From Cognaticolwellia sediminilitoris (GTDB lineage: Bacteria; Pseudomonadota; Gammaproteobacteria; Enterobacterales; Alteromonadaceae): a DNA stretch of 64,000 nt. The number at the start of each line of letters is the position of its first letter. Position 1 is the stretch's first letter. The stretch spans positions 124,001 to 188,000 of the forward strand of contig NBOG01000004.1 in assembly GCA_002104535.1 (NCBI GenBank). The letters are read 5' to 3'. The notes beneath the pieces are model-generated. The model was not told the origin of the DNA and searched no databases. It was given only the letters and a program-made list of their open reading frames with translations. Positions 47,867 to 59,581 of the stretch are shown here, piece after piece. Both the position numbers and the translations under genes were made by a program.

Positions 47867-50800
47867 TTAATTATGGCCTTTGTAGCGATAACAATCGGCT
47901 AATTCACTGACACCAAGACCACTGTGCTTTTTAACTTCTATTTGTACATCAATACGTTTTTTAAGGGCATCAACATGACTGATCACCCCTATCATTTTGC
48001 CACTAGCATTAAGTGAGTCAAGCGCAGAAAGTGCAATCTCTAAGGTGTCGTTATCTAACGTACCAAAACCTTCATCGAGAAATAATGAGTCAATACTGGT
48101 TTTAGCACTGACTAAATCAGATAACGCTAAAGCAAGCGCTAAACTGACTAAAAAGCTTTCCCCACCAGATAATGTTTTAGTATCTCTGACACTATCAGCC
48201 TGCCAAGTATCTAACACTTCTAACGCTAAACTGTCTGACTCTTGGCGCTGTAATTGATAGCGGCCATGCAAACGATTAAGCTGTTGATTGGCTAAATAAA
48301 CAAGGTGTGAAAGCGTTAACCCTTGGGCAAAACGTCTAAATTTAGCACCGTCGGCTGCACCGATTAAACCATTAAGGTGTGAAAGATCGTCAAGTTCAGT
48401 TTGCTGCTGATTGATTTCATTAAGCAAGTTTTGCTGTTGTTCACGCTGTTGCTTATCTTGGCCTATTTGCTGACTTAACTGCCCTTCTCTAATTTGCAAT
48501 TGTTTCAATTTTTCACTGCAAATTACTGACTTTTCATCAAGCGCTTCGATGTTTAAATTATCAGATATCACCAAATGCTGACTAAAGAGTAATGAATCAA
48601 AAGTGCTATCGCTCTCATGACCACTTTCCCCTAAATTTAAAACAGCGGAATCCTGATTAAATAACTCGGCATAACTAGTGCGATTATTTTCAGCTAACTG
48701 AATACATTGACCTTGCAGTTCAACTTTAACTTGCTCAAGCTGTGTAAACTGCTGTTGTACTTGCTTTAATTGTGCATTTGCTTGTTGAGTCTGTTGCTCA
48801 ACGCTTAATTTTATTGCCTTTAAATTCTGGCGTTGCTCTGGGCTTAATAATGCAGCTTTAAAATCAGCCTCTGTTTCGAACTCACTATTAGCAATTTGCG
48901 CTTGCCAAGTGTTTTTAGCATTTTGCTCTTGAGGAGTTAACCGGTTAATAGCTTCTGCATTGCCGTTTAATTTACCCATGATGTTCTGTTGCTGGTTTTT
49001 CTGATCGTTAACACTACGTTGTAATTTTTCAATCGTTTGCTGATGAGCCTGTTGCTGCTGTTTAAGTTGCTGACGGACTTGCTGCACATCTTGATTATCA
49101 AACAAGGTATGACGCTTAACTTTATGCTCTTTAAGCTTTACTTCTAGCTCGCTTAACTCGGCTTTTAGCAACTGCTCTGACTCGGCTAGTTGCTCGCATT
49201 TACTCTGCATTATTGCCAGTTGCTGCTCAACTTGCTGTAGTTGTTCATTATCGGTAGTTACCGCTTGTAATGCGCTTTGATAGTCCCGACTTTGCTGCTC
49301 TAGTTCATCAAACCAAGTACGTTGAAGAACAACAGTGTCATCAAAATCATGAATACTTAAGCTGCTTGCTTTATTTGCTGCAGAGAAATTTACTACGGAG
49401 TCATTGACGTTAAAAACAGCAAAGCATTCAGGAGTCACTATTTTAGCATCTAGCATCATAGTGGTTAACTTTTGCCATTGCTGTGACACTTGCTCAAGTT
49501 TATCATCAAGAATCAGCCTATTCTGCAACACTTGTTGTTCTAGCTGAGTAAACTGAACTGTTTTGCTTTGATGTTGATTGGTTAGATGTATGAACTGTTT
49601 TTCTAGATTAGCGACTAAATCTGACTGTTGCTGTTGGGCATGCTTTAATTTTTGTAATTGGTTGTTAGCGTTATTAAATTGTTCGAGCTGACGCTGTCTT
49701 TCCGCAATATTTTCAGTAATTTCTGCATAAGCTGATAACTCACAATCTAATGTTAAGGTTTCGCGTTGGTCTTGCCATTGCTGTACTAATTGCTGTTGCT
49801 CTTGCTGTTTGACACCTTTTTGTTCAGTCACTAAATTAAGCTTTTCTTGTAACCGTTCTTTCTTCGAAGATAAGGTTTTACCTTCTAGTTCAAGTTGTTC
49901 CAACTCAATGGTTAATTTTTTTAATCGCTGTTGATGTGGGCTCTCAATGCCGCCATTTTCACTCAACGTTTGATAATCTTCGATAGCGGGATGTTGCTCT
50001 GAGCCACAAAGTGGACAAGCTTCATCAGGCTTTAAATTTTCTCGATGTTCACTTAGCGATAAAATCGTTTTTTGTTGTTCTACAATTAACTGCACATCGG
50101 GTAATTCATCTTTTTGCTGTTTATACTTTTCCCGCAAGGTAATTAATTGTGATGACAAATGCGAAAATTGCTGTTGATCTGTACTTAGCGATGTATCAAT
50201 CTCTTGCAGCTCAGTTGTTAAGGTTTGGTAACGTTGTGCATTTTGTAGAACTTGCGCTTGAGTCGATACAGTCGATTGCATAGCTTGTAATTGCTGATTT
50301 AACTGCAATTCACTTTGACACTGGTACTGGCCTAAAAGTTGATTAACATCATTTATTTTCGCCACTAAACCTTGTTGCTGTTGTTTAAAGTCAGTATCAA
50401 GAGCATCCAATTGTTGCTGTTCAGTTGTAAGCTCTCTAGCAAGTGATTTAGTCTGCTGTAGCATACTTGCATCTTGAGCAATCAACTCAAAGCTGAGCTT
50501 TTTGTCTGCCACGATTTGGGCATGTATATTGCGCCATAACGGTAAATGCTCAGGGAGTGTTGCTAAATGCCCTTGCTGCTGAATAAATTGTTGAGCTTTT
50601 GCAAGGTTTTGCTGTTGTAATTGTTTTTGCGCTAATAACTGTTCTAAACCGCTTTTTGCTTGTGTAAATGCTCCTATAGCGGTGCTTAGACGATTTTCAT
50701 GTTGCGTTTTTTGTTCGCTAAGCTGCGTGATCTTGCTATCAAGCGGTAAAACCTCTTCTTCAATTAACTGTTCAGTTGTTTGCAGTTGAGCAATAAACTT

Positions 50801-51868
50801 TTCATGTTCTAATAAAAATTCAGCTAATGTTTGCTCTGCTTGAGTTACTTCTTTTTTACTTCGCTCTACATCGGCTTCTAACACTGCAGCTTGTTGATTA
50901 AGTTCAACTAACTGCTGAGTAAGGTAAGTTAATTGTTGATATTCTGCACGTAAATTCTCAGCAGGCTCTGACAACGCTAACGCTTGTAATTGCTCAGCAT
51001 GGTCTTGCTGTGCTTGTTGTACTGAAGCTTGCTGTTGTTCGGCTTCAAGCTTTTGTTTGTTAGCACTTTGTATATTCATCAACCAGCTACGAATGTGTTG
51101 CCAATGAGATATTTGTTCCGCTAACGGTTGCTGTTGTTTAGAAACGAGCTCTAACTCAGCCGTGATCTGTTGTTGTTGCTCAAGCGATAATAACTGCATG
51201 CCGGCACTTTTGGCTTGCAGTAGTTTTAAGTCATTAGTGGCCTCTTTGTGTTGTTCAAAAACCGCTTTAGAGATATCACCATAAATTTCACTACCAGTCA
51301 GCTCTTCTAATAAGTCCGCGCGTTCGTTAGCTGGTGCATTTAAAAATGCGGCAAACTCGCCTTGCGATAACATCATCGACTTTCTAAATCGGGAGAAATC
51401 TAGGCCAGTGATACGAGCAATTTCAGTGCGTATATCAGACACTTTACTCGCAATTACTTCTGCTTCCCCCCGAGCGATATCACCTGGGGCTGGATCCGTA
51501 CCGTCCATTGCAACTATTTTTGCAAGCTCTGCAATCGGTTTTTGTAGATTACCATCAACACTATTTTTTGCCCTGCGTTGGCTCCAAAATGCTCTGTAAG
51601 CCTGCCCTTTAACCTCAAACTCAACTTCAGCTAAGCAATGTGCGGTGTGTCGGGTCATCAGTTGGTTCTGTTTATCAGAAATGGTTAAACGTGGCGTTTG
51701 GTGATAAAGCGCTAAACACATAGCGTCGAGAATCGTGGTTTTACCAGCTCCCGTTGGACCAATAATCGCGAACAAGGCACTGGTGTCAAAAGGCGACTGG
51801 GTAAAGTCTATTTTCCAATGTCCTTTGAGCGAATTAATATTTTCAAAGCGAAGCGATAATATTTTCAT
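47867..51868 (-). CDS. sbcC: Exonuclease subunit SbcC
   Basis: SMC-like ATPase of the SbcCD nuclease (Rad50 homologue), which cuts hairpins and protein-blocked DNA ends. Walker [13 protein letters not shown] is at ~38-49; two very long Gln/Glu-rich coiled coils flank the zinc hook [10 protein letters not shown] (~616); the C-terminal lobe has [20 protein letters not shown] and the Walker [13 protein letters not shown]. At 1333 residues it is longer than E. coli SbcC (~1050), the extra length lying in Gln-rich coiled coil. Its ATG overlaps the sbcD stop by one base. Confidence 0.96.
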   Translation of the reverse strand: MKILSLRFENINSLKGHWKIDFTQSPFDTSALFAIIGPTGAGKTTILDAMCLALYHQTPRLTISDKQNQLMTRHTAHCLAEVEFEVKGQAYRAFWSQRRAKNSVDGNLQKPIAELAKIVAMDGTDPAPGDIARGEAEVIASKVSDIRTEIARITGLDFSRFRKSMMLSQGEFAAFLNAPANERADLLEELTGSEIYGDISKAVFEQHKEATNDLKLLQAKSAGMQLLSLEQQQQITAELELVSKQQQPLAEQISHWQHIRSWLMNIQSANKQKLEAEQQQASVQQAQQDHAEQLQALALSEPAENLRAEYQQLTYLTQQLVELNQQAAVLEADVERSKKEVTQAEQTLAEFLLEHEKFIAQLQTTEQLIEEEVLPLDSKITQLSEQKTQHENRLSTAIGAFTQAKSGLEQLLAQKQLQQQNLAKAQQFIQQQGHLATLPEHLPLWRNIHAQIVADKKLSFELIAQDASMLQQTKSLARELTTEQQQLDALDTDFKQQQQGLVAKINDVNQLLGQYQCQSELQLNQQLQAMQSTVSTQAQVLQNAQRYQTLTTELQEIDTSLSTDQQQFSHLSSQLITLREKYKQQKDELPDVQLIVEQQKTILSLSEHRENLKPDEACPLCGSEQHPAIEDYQTLSENGGIESPHQQRLKKLTIELEQLELEGKTLSSKKERLQEKLNLVTEQKGVKQQEQQQLVQQWQDQRETLTLDCELSAYAEITENIAERQRQLEQFNNANNQLQKLKHAQQQQSDLVANLEKQFIHLTNQHQSKTVQFTQLEQQVLQNRLILDDKLEQVSQQWQKLTTMMLDAKIVTPECFAVFNVNDSVVNFSAANKASSLSIHDFDDTVVLQRTWFDELEQQSRDYQSALQAVTTDNEQLQQVEQQLAIMQSKCEQLAESEQLLKAELSELEVKLKEHKVKRHTLFDNQDVQQVRQQLKQQQQAHQQTIEKLQRSVNDQKNQQQNIMGKLNGNAEAINRLTPQEQNAKNTWQAQIANSEFETEADFKAALLSPEQRQNLKAIKLSVEQQTQQANAQLKQVQQQFTQLEQVKVELQGQCIQLAENNRTSYAELFNQDSAVLNLGESGHESDSTFDSLLFSQHLVISDNLNIEALDEKSVICSEKLKQLQIREGQLSQQIGQDKQQREQQQNLLNEINQQQTELDDLSHLNGLIGAADGAKFRRFAQGLTLSHLVYLANQQLNRLHGRYQLQRQESDSLALEVLDTWQADSVRDTKTLSGGESFLVSLALALALSDLVSAKTSIDSLFLDEGFGTLDNDTLEIALSALDSLNASGKMIGVISHVDALKKRIDVQIEVKKHSGLGVSELADCYRYKGHN

Positions 51869-53133
51869 TATTTTTGCTCCACTTTATGACTTGTGCTGGC
51901 AAGTTGGGTTTGCTCTGCAATGTCAAGATACAAGCTATTTAAACGAGCTTTAAGTTTTAGCTGCTCATCACTTTGCCATTGTTCTAGTGCTAATCGAGCA
52001 TCAAAAACTTCTTCAACACTGAGCTCGCTTAAGGTGACTTTTTTCTCATGGCTTGGCATTTGCTGACGCGACTTTTTACTTCGTCGAACTAAAAGTACCT
52101 CAACCGGCAAAGTTTCGACTATTTGTTCAATCCGTAGGGTTAAATCTTGTAAATACTCAGCAGATTCAATTTCTATATCAAGCCAGATGTTCTCTTCACC
52201 ATGCTCTTTAGCATTAACTACCGCTGAAATATTTTCGGACAATTTTTCTAAATCAGTTTTTACCATGGCTAAAGCTTGAAAACATGGAACATCACAAAGC
52301 TCAACGTTACTGAGTTCTCCATTTTTAAACTCCGCAATCGCGATACTTTTCTGGGTTTTTGCTTCATCAAAACTTAACGCAATAGGAGATCCACTGTAGC
52401 GAATATGCTCACTTTTAGTGACTTTTTGTGGTCGATGAATATGACCTAAAGCAACGTAGTCAGCAGCAGGAAAAGCACTGGCCGGAAAGGCCTCTAAGGT
52501 GCCAATGTAAATGTCACGTACTGACTCGCTAGGGGAAGCGCCAATTGTCGTTAAATGGCCGGTGGCAATTATTGGTAAACGCTCACCTTTTATTGATTCT
52601 GTTTTCGCTAATATTTGTGCTTGCTCAAATAAACGTTGGTAATGGTCTGTAATTGCTTGTTGCAGAGATTGTTGCTTTTCACTTGCTGATTGACCAGCAT
52701 AGCTTTTAACGATATCTCGCGGACGAATAAAAGGAATAGCACATATCACGGCTTGTGCTTTAGTTTTTAGGCTGTTGAGGACAAATACTTGTTCATCAAT
52801 ATTATCGCTAGCCGCTGAAATAACCCTTGTTGATAATTGTTGTAGCACAGATTGCGATTCTGACAACATGGCCACTGAGTCATGATTACCGGCAAGTATC
52901 ACTAACTGACATTTGGTTAGTTGTAATTTGGCGATAAAATCAAAGTACATTTCACGTGCATAGCTAGGCGGTGTTCCGGTATCAAATATGTCTCCCGCTA
53001 CAATTATCGCATCGATACTTTCGCATTGAGATTGTTCTATTAACCAGTTTAAGAATTGTTGATGTTCACGTGCACGACTTTTGCCGTAAAAATGTTGGCC
53101 TAAATGCCAATCAGAAGTGTGAATAATACGCAT
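51868..53133 (-). CDS. sbcD: Exonuclease subunit SbcD
   Basis: Mre11-type nuclease subunit. From [13 protein letters not shown] the protein is 421 residues. Phosphoesterase motifs: [33 protein letters not shown], and ALGHIHRPQ, together giving the two-manganese site. The C-terminal part (~290-421) binds SbcC. A longer frame adds 11 residues of no family match. It heads the sbcDC operon with TAATG coupling to sbcC. Confidence 0.95.
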   Translation of the reverse strand: MRIIHTSDWHLGQHFYGKSRAREHQQFLNWLIEQSQCESIDAIIVAGDIFDTGTPPSYAREMYFDFIAKLQLTKCQLVILAGNHDSVAMLSESQSVLQQLSTRVISAASDNIDEQVFVLNSLKTKAQAVICAIPFIRPRDIVKSYAGQSASEKQQSLQQAITDHYQRLFEQAQILAKTESIKGERLPIIATGHLTTIGASPSESVRDIYIGTLEAFPASAFPAADYVALGHIHRPQKVTKSEHIRYSGSPIALSFDEAKTQKSIAIAEFKNGELSNVELCDVPCFQALAMVKTDLEKLSENISAVVNAKEHGEENIWLDIEIESAEYLQDLTLRIEQIVETLPVEVLLVRRSKKSRQQMPSHEKKVTLSELSVEEVFDARLALEQWQSDEQLKLKARLNSLYLDIAEQTQLASTSHKVEQK

Positions 53134-53260
53134 AGGTAAGTTGCACGCCAAAATCATAAAAACCAAAGCAATTATTCTACCGACTCTAGTACTTGCTTAC
53201 TACTAGACAAGTAAAAAAAAACTTGATGTTTTTTCGCTGAAACGGGTTGTTTTTCAGGCA

Positions 53261-53290
53261 TAAAAAAACCTAATCAGTGATTAGGTTTTA
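53261..53290 (-). terminator. Terminator of the DUF2780-like gene
   Basis: Stem CCTAATCA/TGATTAGG with seven A before and TTTTA after; on the minus strand a seven-T run follows. It separates the DUF2780-like gene from sbcD. Confidence 0.8.
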
Positions 53291-53329
53291 GGAAAGTAAA
53301 AGTTGTTCTATTAATAAGCCAATAATGAA

Positions 53330-53881
53330 TTAACCCAGTAATTGTCCTAAGCCACTTGATAGAAGCTGCTTTGCTTGTTGGCCTTGTTCTGTATCTAAGT
53401 AACTTTGTGCGCTAGAAATAAAGTTTGTGATCATTTCAGGCTTTAGCCCTAAAGCTTCAAATTGTTTTTTCACATCATTAAGTGATTTTAAAGAATCATT
53501 ATATTGTGCGGCTTTATCAAGTAAGCCCCCTAGACCTTCACTTGAACTTAGCTGGCTGATATCAGGCATTTGTTCAACTAAGCCGTCGACACCTGGTAAA
53601 GTTTTAGCCAATTGATTAAATTGATCCGCGGATACGTTACTTTTTACATAATTAAAAATTGCTCCCATACCACCCGAAGCTTGTTCTGAATTAACATTGA
53701 GAGAACTCGTTAACATATCAACTAACCCATCAGTACTTGGCGTAGTTGGGGCGTCAACACTTTGTGCTTTATTATCACCTAAACCAATCAGGTTTTTTAA
53801 ACTATCAAACCAGCTTGTTTCTTGTGCAAATGTAGGTGTACATAACGTTGACATTGTTAATAAAACAATCAGTTTTTTCAT
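53330..53881 (-). CDS. Exported DUF2780-like protein
   Basis: A 183-residue protein with a signal peptide (MKKLIVLLTMSTLCTPTFA, cleavage ~19). The body is helical and Gly/Ser/Leu-rich: MLTSSLNVNSEQASGGMGAIFNYVKSNVS, FNQLAKTLPGVDGLVEQMP, FEALGLKPEMITNFISSAQSYL. This pattern matches the DUF2780 (VcgC/VcgE) family as I remember it; function unknown. Monocistronic. Confidence 0.75.
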   Translation of the reverse strand: MKKLIVLLTMSTLCTPTFAQETSWFDSLKNLIGLGDNKAQSVDAPTTPSTDGLVDMLTSSLNVNSEQASGGMGAIFNYVKSNVSADQFNQLAKTLPGVDGLVEQMPDISQLSSSEGLGGLLDKAAQYNDSLKSLNDVKKQFEALGLKPEMITNFISSAQSYLDTEQGQQAKQLLSSGLGQLLG

Positions 53882-54091
53882 GATGATTTCCGTAAGATTT
53901 GTTAAGTGATTTGTGCCTTAAAACAAGTGTACAACATTTAGCTTATCTGTATGTAATGCTTTATATGTTAAATACGCAATATAGAAATTAATGCTATTTC
54001 ACAGAACTTTGAGATAAAAATTGAATCAACGCTTATAACCTAATAATTTAGGTGTATAATATGGAGTAATGTAAGCCAAAATAAGTTTAAA

Positions 54092-54625
54092 ATGAGTCAA
54101 GAAAACGAACAACTAAACAACCCGTTACACGGATTAAAATTAGACATATTACTTAACGAGTTAGTCACTCATTATGGTTTTGATATTTTGGCTGAGTATA
54201 CTCGACTTAAATGCTTTAAAAATAATCCAAGTGTAGCGTCAAGTTTAAAATTTTTACGTAAAACAGATTGGGCTAGAGAAACTCTAGAACGCTTTTATCT
54301 TTATAGCTTTAAAAATTTGCCTGAGCCTAGTGATGATGAATTTGAAATTCCGCCTCGCCAACGTATTATCCCGCTGCATATAAAAGCTAAAGAGCCTAAA
54401 GTATTGGTCAGAGGTGAAGCTATCGTTCCATTAAGTAAAGACAGTTTTAAAGAAACGCATCGAACGAAACCCGAACACAAAAAGTCATTTAAACCTGCCC
54501 ATACATCTGAGCATAAGTCTGATCATCATGGTGACAAGCGTTCAGCGCCTAAAAAAGAACGCAGTTCTAGTAGCAGTTCAACAGCGGGGAAACCTTTTGA
54601 TCCGTATGCTGATGCACCAAGATAA
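54092..54625 (+). CDS. VF530-like (DUF2132) DNA-binding protein with a long charged tail
   Basis: Residues ~9-75 match the VF530 fold: [62 protein letters not shown]530 domain proteins are small helical proteins thought to bind nucleic acid. Usually they are ~75-90 residues; here a ~100-residue tail rich in Lys, His, Ser and Glu follows, likely disordered. Monocistronic. Confidence 0.8.
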   Translation: MSQENEQLNNPLHGLKLDILLNELVTHYGFDILAEYTRLKCFKNNPSVASSLKFLRKTDWARETLERFYLYSFKNLPEPSDDEFEIPPRQRIIPLHIKAKEPKVLVRGEAIVPLSKDSFKETHRTKPEHKKSFKPAHTSEHKSDHHGDKRSAPKKERSSSSSSTAGKPFDPYADAPR

Positions 54626-54703
54626 TTTACAAAAGTAAATTAATCTCATGCGCATGCTTTATATACAAGTTGCTAGCGATATTAATTGAAGAAATTATGC
54701 AAT

Positions 54704-54741
54704 AAAAAAGCCTTAAGTTGCTTTAGCGACTTAAGGCTTTT
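54704..54741. terminator. Bidirectional terminator between the VF530-like and REC-GGDEF-EAL genes
   Basis: An 11-12-bp stem (aaagccttaagt / acttaaggcttt) with a 10-nt loop and flanking A and T runs. Confidence 0.88.
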
Positions 54742-54766
54742 ACTTTTAAACTGAGTGATATTTTGC

Positions 54767-56494
54767 TTAGTTAATCACACGTAAAATTGTTTTCTTATCG
54801 ATCAGTAATAGTTGTTCGCATTGTGCTACCGGCATCGGCCTAGATAAATAATAACCTTGTAAACGATCTATCTTAATTTTTTCGCACATTTCAACTTGCT
54901 CGACCGTTTCAACACCTTCTGCAACCGTTATAATTTCCATATTTTGTAGCATTTCAGTTAGTCCCTGCAAAACAAATGCAGACTTGCTATTGCACGATGC
55001 TCCATCAATTAAGGTTTTATCAAATTTAACAATATCAATTGGAAAATTTAATAGATGAGCAATAGATGAATAACCGGTACCAAAATCATCAAGTGCCAAT
55101 CCGCAGCCAAATGAGGTTAAGGTTTTCAATGCTTCTAAGTGTGTATCGTGATCACTCAACAGTGCTGTTTCTGTGATTTCTAAAATAATATTAGCGGGGT
55201 TAACCTGATGTTTTTCAAGTAATTCTTTAATAAAAAGCATTAAATTTTGATCGTGAATTTGCAACGGAGATAAATTAATCGCTAAACTTAAGTTTGTATC
55301 GAGAGCGCGATTCCATTTTGCTATTTGTTCAATAGTTTCTTCAAGTATCCATCGCCCTAGGGGTTCAATTAATCTCGACTGCTCTGCAATTGGAATAAAT
55401 TCTTCAGGGTTTTGAGTTGTTGGACCTTCAGGCCAACGAATTAACGCTTCAAAGCCAATTAATCGATGATCATTTGATTGATAAATTGGCTGGTAATGCA
55501 TGACAAAATCTTGTTTTTTAATTGCTTCTCGTAATTCACCTTCAATTTTATAAGCACGATAAAAATCAAGCTCCATGTTGTTTTCAAAAAGGCATGCTTG
55601 GTTACGGCCCAGTGTTTTTGCTTGATACATGGCAATATCAGCGTATTTAATTAACTCTTCGATATTGTCACTTTTAGCCGAGTTGATTGACATGCCAATA
55701 CTGCCACTGCAATAAATAGTGTGGCCGTCAATTTGAAAGGGCAATTCTAAATTACTTAATATTCGATTAGCTATAATAAAAGTTTGCTCTATTTTTTTAA
55801 CGCCAGTAAAAATAAAGCCAAATTCATCGCCGCCTAAACGAGCAAATAACTTGCTTTCTCTAAAGTGTGATTTTACTCGATGAGCTAACTGAATGAGTAA
55901 TTTATCGCCAACGGCGTGGCCAAAACTATCGTTAATATGCTTAAAGTTATCTAAGTCCATTAACATAACCACAACATGACCTTTCAGCGCGCGAGAGTTT
56001 ACCAATAAAGCACTTAAAGTATCTTCAAAATGATAGCGATTATACAAGCCAGTTAACTGATCATGTTCAGCTAGGTCTTTTACTTGCAGGTAACTACTAG
56101 AGAGTTTTGCTTCTAATTCGAAGCGTTTACGGGACTGCCTGATACTACGTAATAGCTGACTTGAGGTGACCTCTTCTTTTAGTAGAAAGTCCTGCGCACC
56201 AGCATCAATACACTCCAACATTATATCTTCTGATGTGTTATGACTCATCATTATGATGGCTGCATTTTTTATAGTTTGCTTTTGTTTAAGCGCCACTAGC
56301 ATCTCAATACCATTCATTTTTGGCATTTGATAATCCATCAAAATGACATCAAACTGAGTGTTTTCTACGTTTGAAATTCCTTCATGAGCATTACTAGCTT
56401 CAGTTATTTCAATATTCTTACCTGAAGAAAATAAGGTATGCTTAATCAGCTCGCGATCTATCTCTTGATCATCAACTAACAGTATATTCATCAT
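54767..56494 (-). CDS. Response regulator with GGDEF and EAL domains
   Basis: A 575-residue c-di-GMP regulator. REC domain ~1-120 with VDDQ at 8-10, phospho-acceptor D54 (ILMDYQMPKMNG) and a Lys in FLLKEE; GGDEF ~150-315 (FARLGGDEFGFIF); EAL ~325-565 (FEALIRWPEG, LDDFGTGYSSIAHL). Both catalytic motifs are intact. No histidine kinase lies beside it, so the phosphodonor is unknown. The ATG-ATG pair at the start leaves one-residue uncertainty. Confidence 0.93.
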   Translation of the reverse strand: MMNILLVDDQEIDRELIKHTLFSSGKNIEITEASNAHEGISNVENTQFDVILMDYQMPKMNGIEMLVALKQKQTIKNAAIIMMSHNTSEDIMLECIDAGAQDFLLKEEVTSSQLLRSIRQSRKRFELEAKLSSSYLQVKDLAEHDQLTGLYNRYHFEDTLSALLVNSRALKGHVVVMLMDLDNFKHINDSFGHAVGDKLLIQLAHRVKSHFRESKLFARLGGDEFGFIFTGVKKIEQTFIIANRILSNLELPFQIDGHTIYCSGSIGMSINSAKSDNIEELIKYADIAMYQAKTLGRNQACLFENNMELDFYRAYKIEGELREAIKKQDFVMHYQPIYQSNDHRLIGFEALIRWPEGPTTQNPEEFIPIAEQSRLIEPLGRWILEETIEQIAKWNRALDTNLSLAINLSPLQIHDQNLMLFIKELLEKHQVNPANIILEITETALLSDHDTHLEALKTLTSFGCGLALDDFGTGYSSIAHLLNFPIDIVKFDKTLIDGASCNSKSAFVLQGLTEMLQNMEIITVAEGVETVEQVEMCEKIKIDRLQGYYLSRPMPVAQCEQLLLIDKKTILRVIN

Positions 56495-56837
56495 AATATA
56501 TAATTCCGTAATATATAACTTCTTAATGTACTAGCGTACGACAACATCTAATGAATGTGTTTTACTTGAAATTGTTGTTTAAAACTTTTACCACATATAT
56601 ACGAATTAAGACTAGTTTAAAAATAAAGAAATACATAGTGAACAAACAGTGAGTTTAAAGAGGAATAGTAATAAAGTATGACTGGCAATATAAATAAAGG
56701 CTTTAGTAGCTAATAAGCCTTTAATAAACCTATAGTTAATTTATATGGAAACGTTTAGACCTTACACAGTGATTTATTGGTAAAATTTAGCAAAAAGTCA
56801 CTGTGATTATAAAGACGAAGCCTTATTAAAGCTTAAT
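56495..56837. other. Intergenic region with a spaced inverted repeat
   Basis: No gene found. CACAGTGA (56765-56772) and TCACTGTG (56798-56805) form an 8-bp inverted repeat 25 bp apart, just after the MCP gene stop side. It has no T run, so it is not an obvious terminator. Confidence 0.4.
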
Positions 56838-58871
56838 TTAAAGTTTGAAACGAGAGACTGAATTGGTTAATGAATCGGCTAATTTAGTCACTTCGTCACT
56901 TCGATTTGAAAGATCTTGAGATTCAGCTGCATTATTAGCTGCGGCTTCAGCGGCTTCATTCATGGTAGATTCAATATCTTGACTAAAGCCTAACTGCTCA
57001 TTTGAAGCTACGCTTATGCTTTTACTCATAGTATCAATGGTATGAAGTGCCGTTTCAATTTGCTTAATTGCATTGCTCAACTCTTGGCTTTGTGAAACAC
57101 ATTCTGACGCTTGAGACTGCCCTTTTGTAATAGCCACTTCAGCAGTCTGTGTTTCTTTTTGCAGTGAATCAATCATTTGTTGAATTTCAGCAGTAGAGGC
57201 TTGTGTTCTTGATGCCAATGATCTGACTTCGTCAGCCACGACCGCAAAGCCTCGACCATGTTCACCCGCTCTGGCTGCTTCAATGGCTGCATTTAGCGCT
57301 AGTAAATTAGTTTGATCAGCAATACTGCCAATCGTATCTAAAATACCACCAATACTATCACTATGCTTACTTAGTCTGGTCATTACCGCTACTGACTCAC
57401 TTAGCCCTTCAGACAGCGATGTGATGCGATCGCTGTTATCGTCAGCTATGGTGCGAACTTCATTACTATGTTTCGATGCTTCTGAGACATTTTTAGCTGT
57501 TTGATTTGCTTCGTCGGTAACAGTAGTTGAACTAATAAATATTTTTTCAGCAATCTTTTTGGCGTTATTAACACGAGTAATTTGTGATGTTGTTGACTCG
57601 GCAATACGATGACTTTGCTCGCTAGATATATTAGCTGACTCATCCAGAGAATAAGCATCTTGACTGATATTCTTCAATAATGAGGTTAAATCGTCACTGA
57701 GTTTATTAATGTTATTAAACAATTCACCGAATTCATCTTGATGTTTAATCTTAAGGCGTCTAGTTAAATCGCCTTGTGCGATTAAAGCCAAAGATTTATT
57801 TGCTTTAGATAAAGGGCCTAACATTGCGCGAGTAGTCGAAACAGCGATGAAAGTAGCTAATACGATAAAAATAAGTGCCGTGTATATCGCAAGATCTTCA
57901 CCTGTAGATACTTTTGCTTTTGTAGTTGCTTGCAACTTATCAAATTGCGCTTCAGCCAAAGAAAGTAATATCGTTAATTGTTGGTAGGTATCATTAAAGC
58001 TTTCAACCGAAAGATTATAAGCTGTATTGGCATTTATTGACTCTTCAAGTGCCTGTTGCTTTTGCTGATAAAGTTGACCAGGGTCTAACAACAATTCCGT
58101 TAACGTAGCATATTCTAAAGTAAAATCTTCAAGTAAAGATTTATCTTCGATATCACTAAACAAGCGATACAGATAATCAAAAGTAATTTTTGCATTATCA
58201 ATTAAAAAACCTACGTCTTCTTTATGTTGATTTAAAACATCAAGATCTGCTACTTGTTTTAATCCAGACATTGTATTTTGTAGAGTAAACAACATATCGT
58301 CAATACGCGTTCCGTTGCCAATAATGTCTTCTAATAGCTTGGGATTATCGGGTAAATCGATTAACTCGAGGTCAAGCATCGCATTACTGGCGTTATCACG
58401 ACTGATTCTAAATACTTCTAAATTACTTTCAAAGGCTTCATTGGCGGCTGCAACATCCATTTTCGAAGCATAAAATCGTGCACTTTCGGCAACATATTTT
58501 TGGTAGTGAGCTTGAGCTAACTTTAACGCTTGCAACATTTTGGGTTGGTCAAGTACTTTACTTGATAGAACTTTCACCGCTTCATTAAACTCTTCATTTA
58601 AGGTGGTAAATTCTTGCTGGCTTTTCATCAAGTTATTTTTATCTTGTTGAGTAAAGCCTAACGCTCCTACTTTTATCATATTCAGTAGTTTAATTTGTAA
58701 TGAACTACTTTGTTTTTGAACAGGAACAGCTAATAGCTCAACATTACTATTAGCTGTTTCAATTTGAGTTAATGAGTTATAAGAAAATATGCTTCCTGCA
58801 ACTAATAAAATCCCAATTGTGCTAAACCCCATTATTATTTTTAGTTTTATTGTTAATGGTAGTTTCTGCAT
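56838..58871 (-). CDS. Methyl-accepting chemotaxis protein
   Basis: A 677-residue transmembrane chemoreceptor. TM1 (~9-31), a large all-helical periplasmic domain (~32-325), TM2 (~328-348), HAMP (~350-400) and a cytoplasmic signalling domain with the highly conserved tip [36 protein letters not shown] (read in parts) are visible. The ligand is unknown. ATG at 58871 follows GAGG with 5-nt spacing; a GTG six bases upstream is less likely. No C-terminal pentapeptide for CheR binding is seen. Confidence 0.93.
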   Translation of the reverse strand: MQKLPLTIKLKIIMGFSTIGILLVAGSIFSYNSLTQIETANSNVELLAVPVQKQSSSLQIKLLNMIKVGALGFTQQDKNNLMKSQQEFTTLNEEFNEAVKVLSSKVLDQPKMLQALKLAQAHYQKYVAESARFYASKMDVAAANEAFESNLEVFRISRDNASNAMLDLELIDLPDNPKLLEDIIGNGTRIDDMLFTLQNTMSGLKQVADLDVLNQHKEDVGFLIDNAKITFDYLYRLFSDIEDKSLLEDFTLEYATLTELLLDPGQLYQQKQQALEESINANTAYNLSVESFNDTYQQLTILLSLAEAQFDKLQATTKAKVSTGEDLAIYTALIFIVLATFIAVSTTRAMLGPLSKANKSLALIAQGDLTRRLKIKHQDEFGELFNNINKLSDDLTSLLKNISQDAYSLDESANISSEQSHRIAESTTSQITRVNNAKKIAEKIFISSTTVTDEANQTAKNVSEASKHSNEVRTIADDNSDRITSLSEGLSESVAVMTRLSKHSDSIGGILDTIGSIADQTNLLALNAAIEAARAGEHGRGFAVVADEVRSLASRTQASTAEIQQMIDSLQKETQTAEVAITKGQSQASECVSQSQELSNAIKQIETALHTIDTMSKSISVASNEQLGFSQDIESTMNEAAEAAANNAAESQDLSNRSDEVTKLADSLTNSVSRFKL

Positions 58872-59581
58872 AAACACCTCTATTAAATTTTTTTCGTTAA
58901 GTAATTAATCTTTAATTACTTAGAACCATGCGCGATTATAGGTAGCTAAATACAAAAGTAAACAAAACTCAAGCTAGGTTATAGTTTGCCGATTGAAATT
59001 TTCTTGTCACTAATTATCAGTATGGCTTAACAATAGTGCTTTGGGTATTCTTTCACTCCTAATTAAAGGCTAAAATACAATGCTATTCAAATTTTTAGCA
59101 CTAAATATTTATCGGTTATGAGATTGATTTTACGTCGATTATATAAATCACAATCAATTTATAGCACGAGACCTTATGCAATGTCCTATAAGTAGCTAGG
59201 TTTGTGTTAAATCGCTCATAGCATTAATTTAGCCAGTGCCATCATCAAAAACAATTTTAAACCTTAATACCTTATATATCGCTTGACATTTAAATAGATA
59301 TATTTCAACGCATTACACTAAATATAAACATGAATATCGCCTAAAGTAGTTTGTACTTATCCATAAAGTCACACACATGTATTAAATGCCTAGAACTGAC
59401 TTTCTCATTTGCCTGACACATTAAATAACTAACTGCTGAAATATATTTTTATTGTTGTTAGCTGGATAATTTACAACCAGTGATCTATTATCGCATAACT
59501 GGTCGAACGTCCGATGAGTCTAAAGAAAATATAATAAAAAACAAGACGTAATAAAAACAGTTACACACAATGGGGAAATAT
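58872..59581. other. Long intergenic region, nothing recognised
   Basis: About 700 bp, very AT-rich, with stops in all frames and no RNA gene that I can fold. It separates divergent genes and so should contain both their promoters. A small regulatory RNA here cannot be excluded. Confidence 0.4.

Noticed and set aside
59282-59310. TTGACA with TATATT as a promoter in the long gap
   Set aside because: The spacing is only about 10 bp, too short for a sigma-70 promoter.
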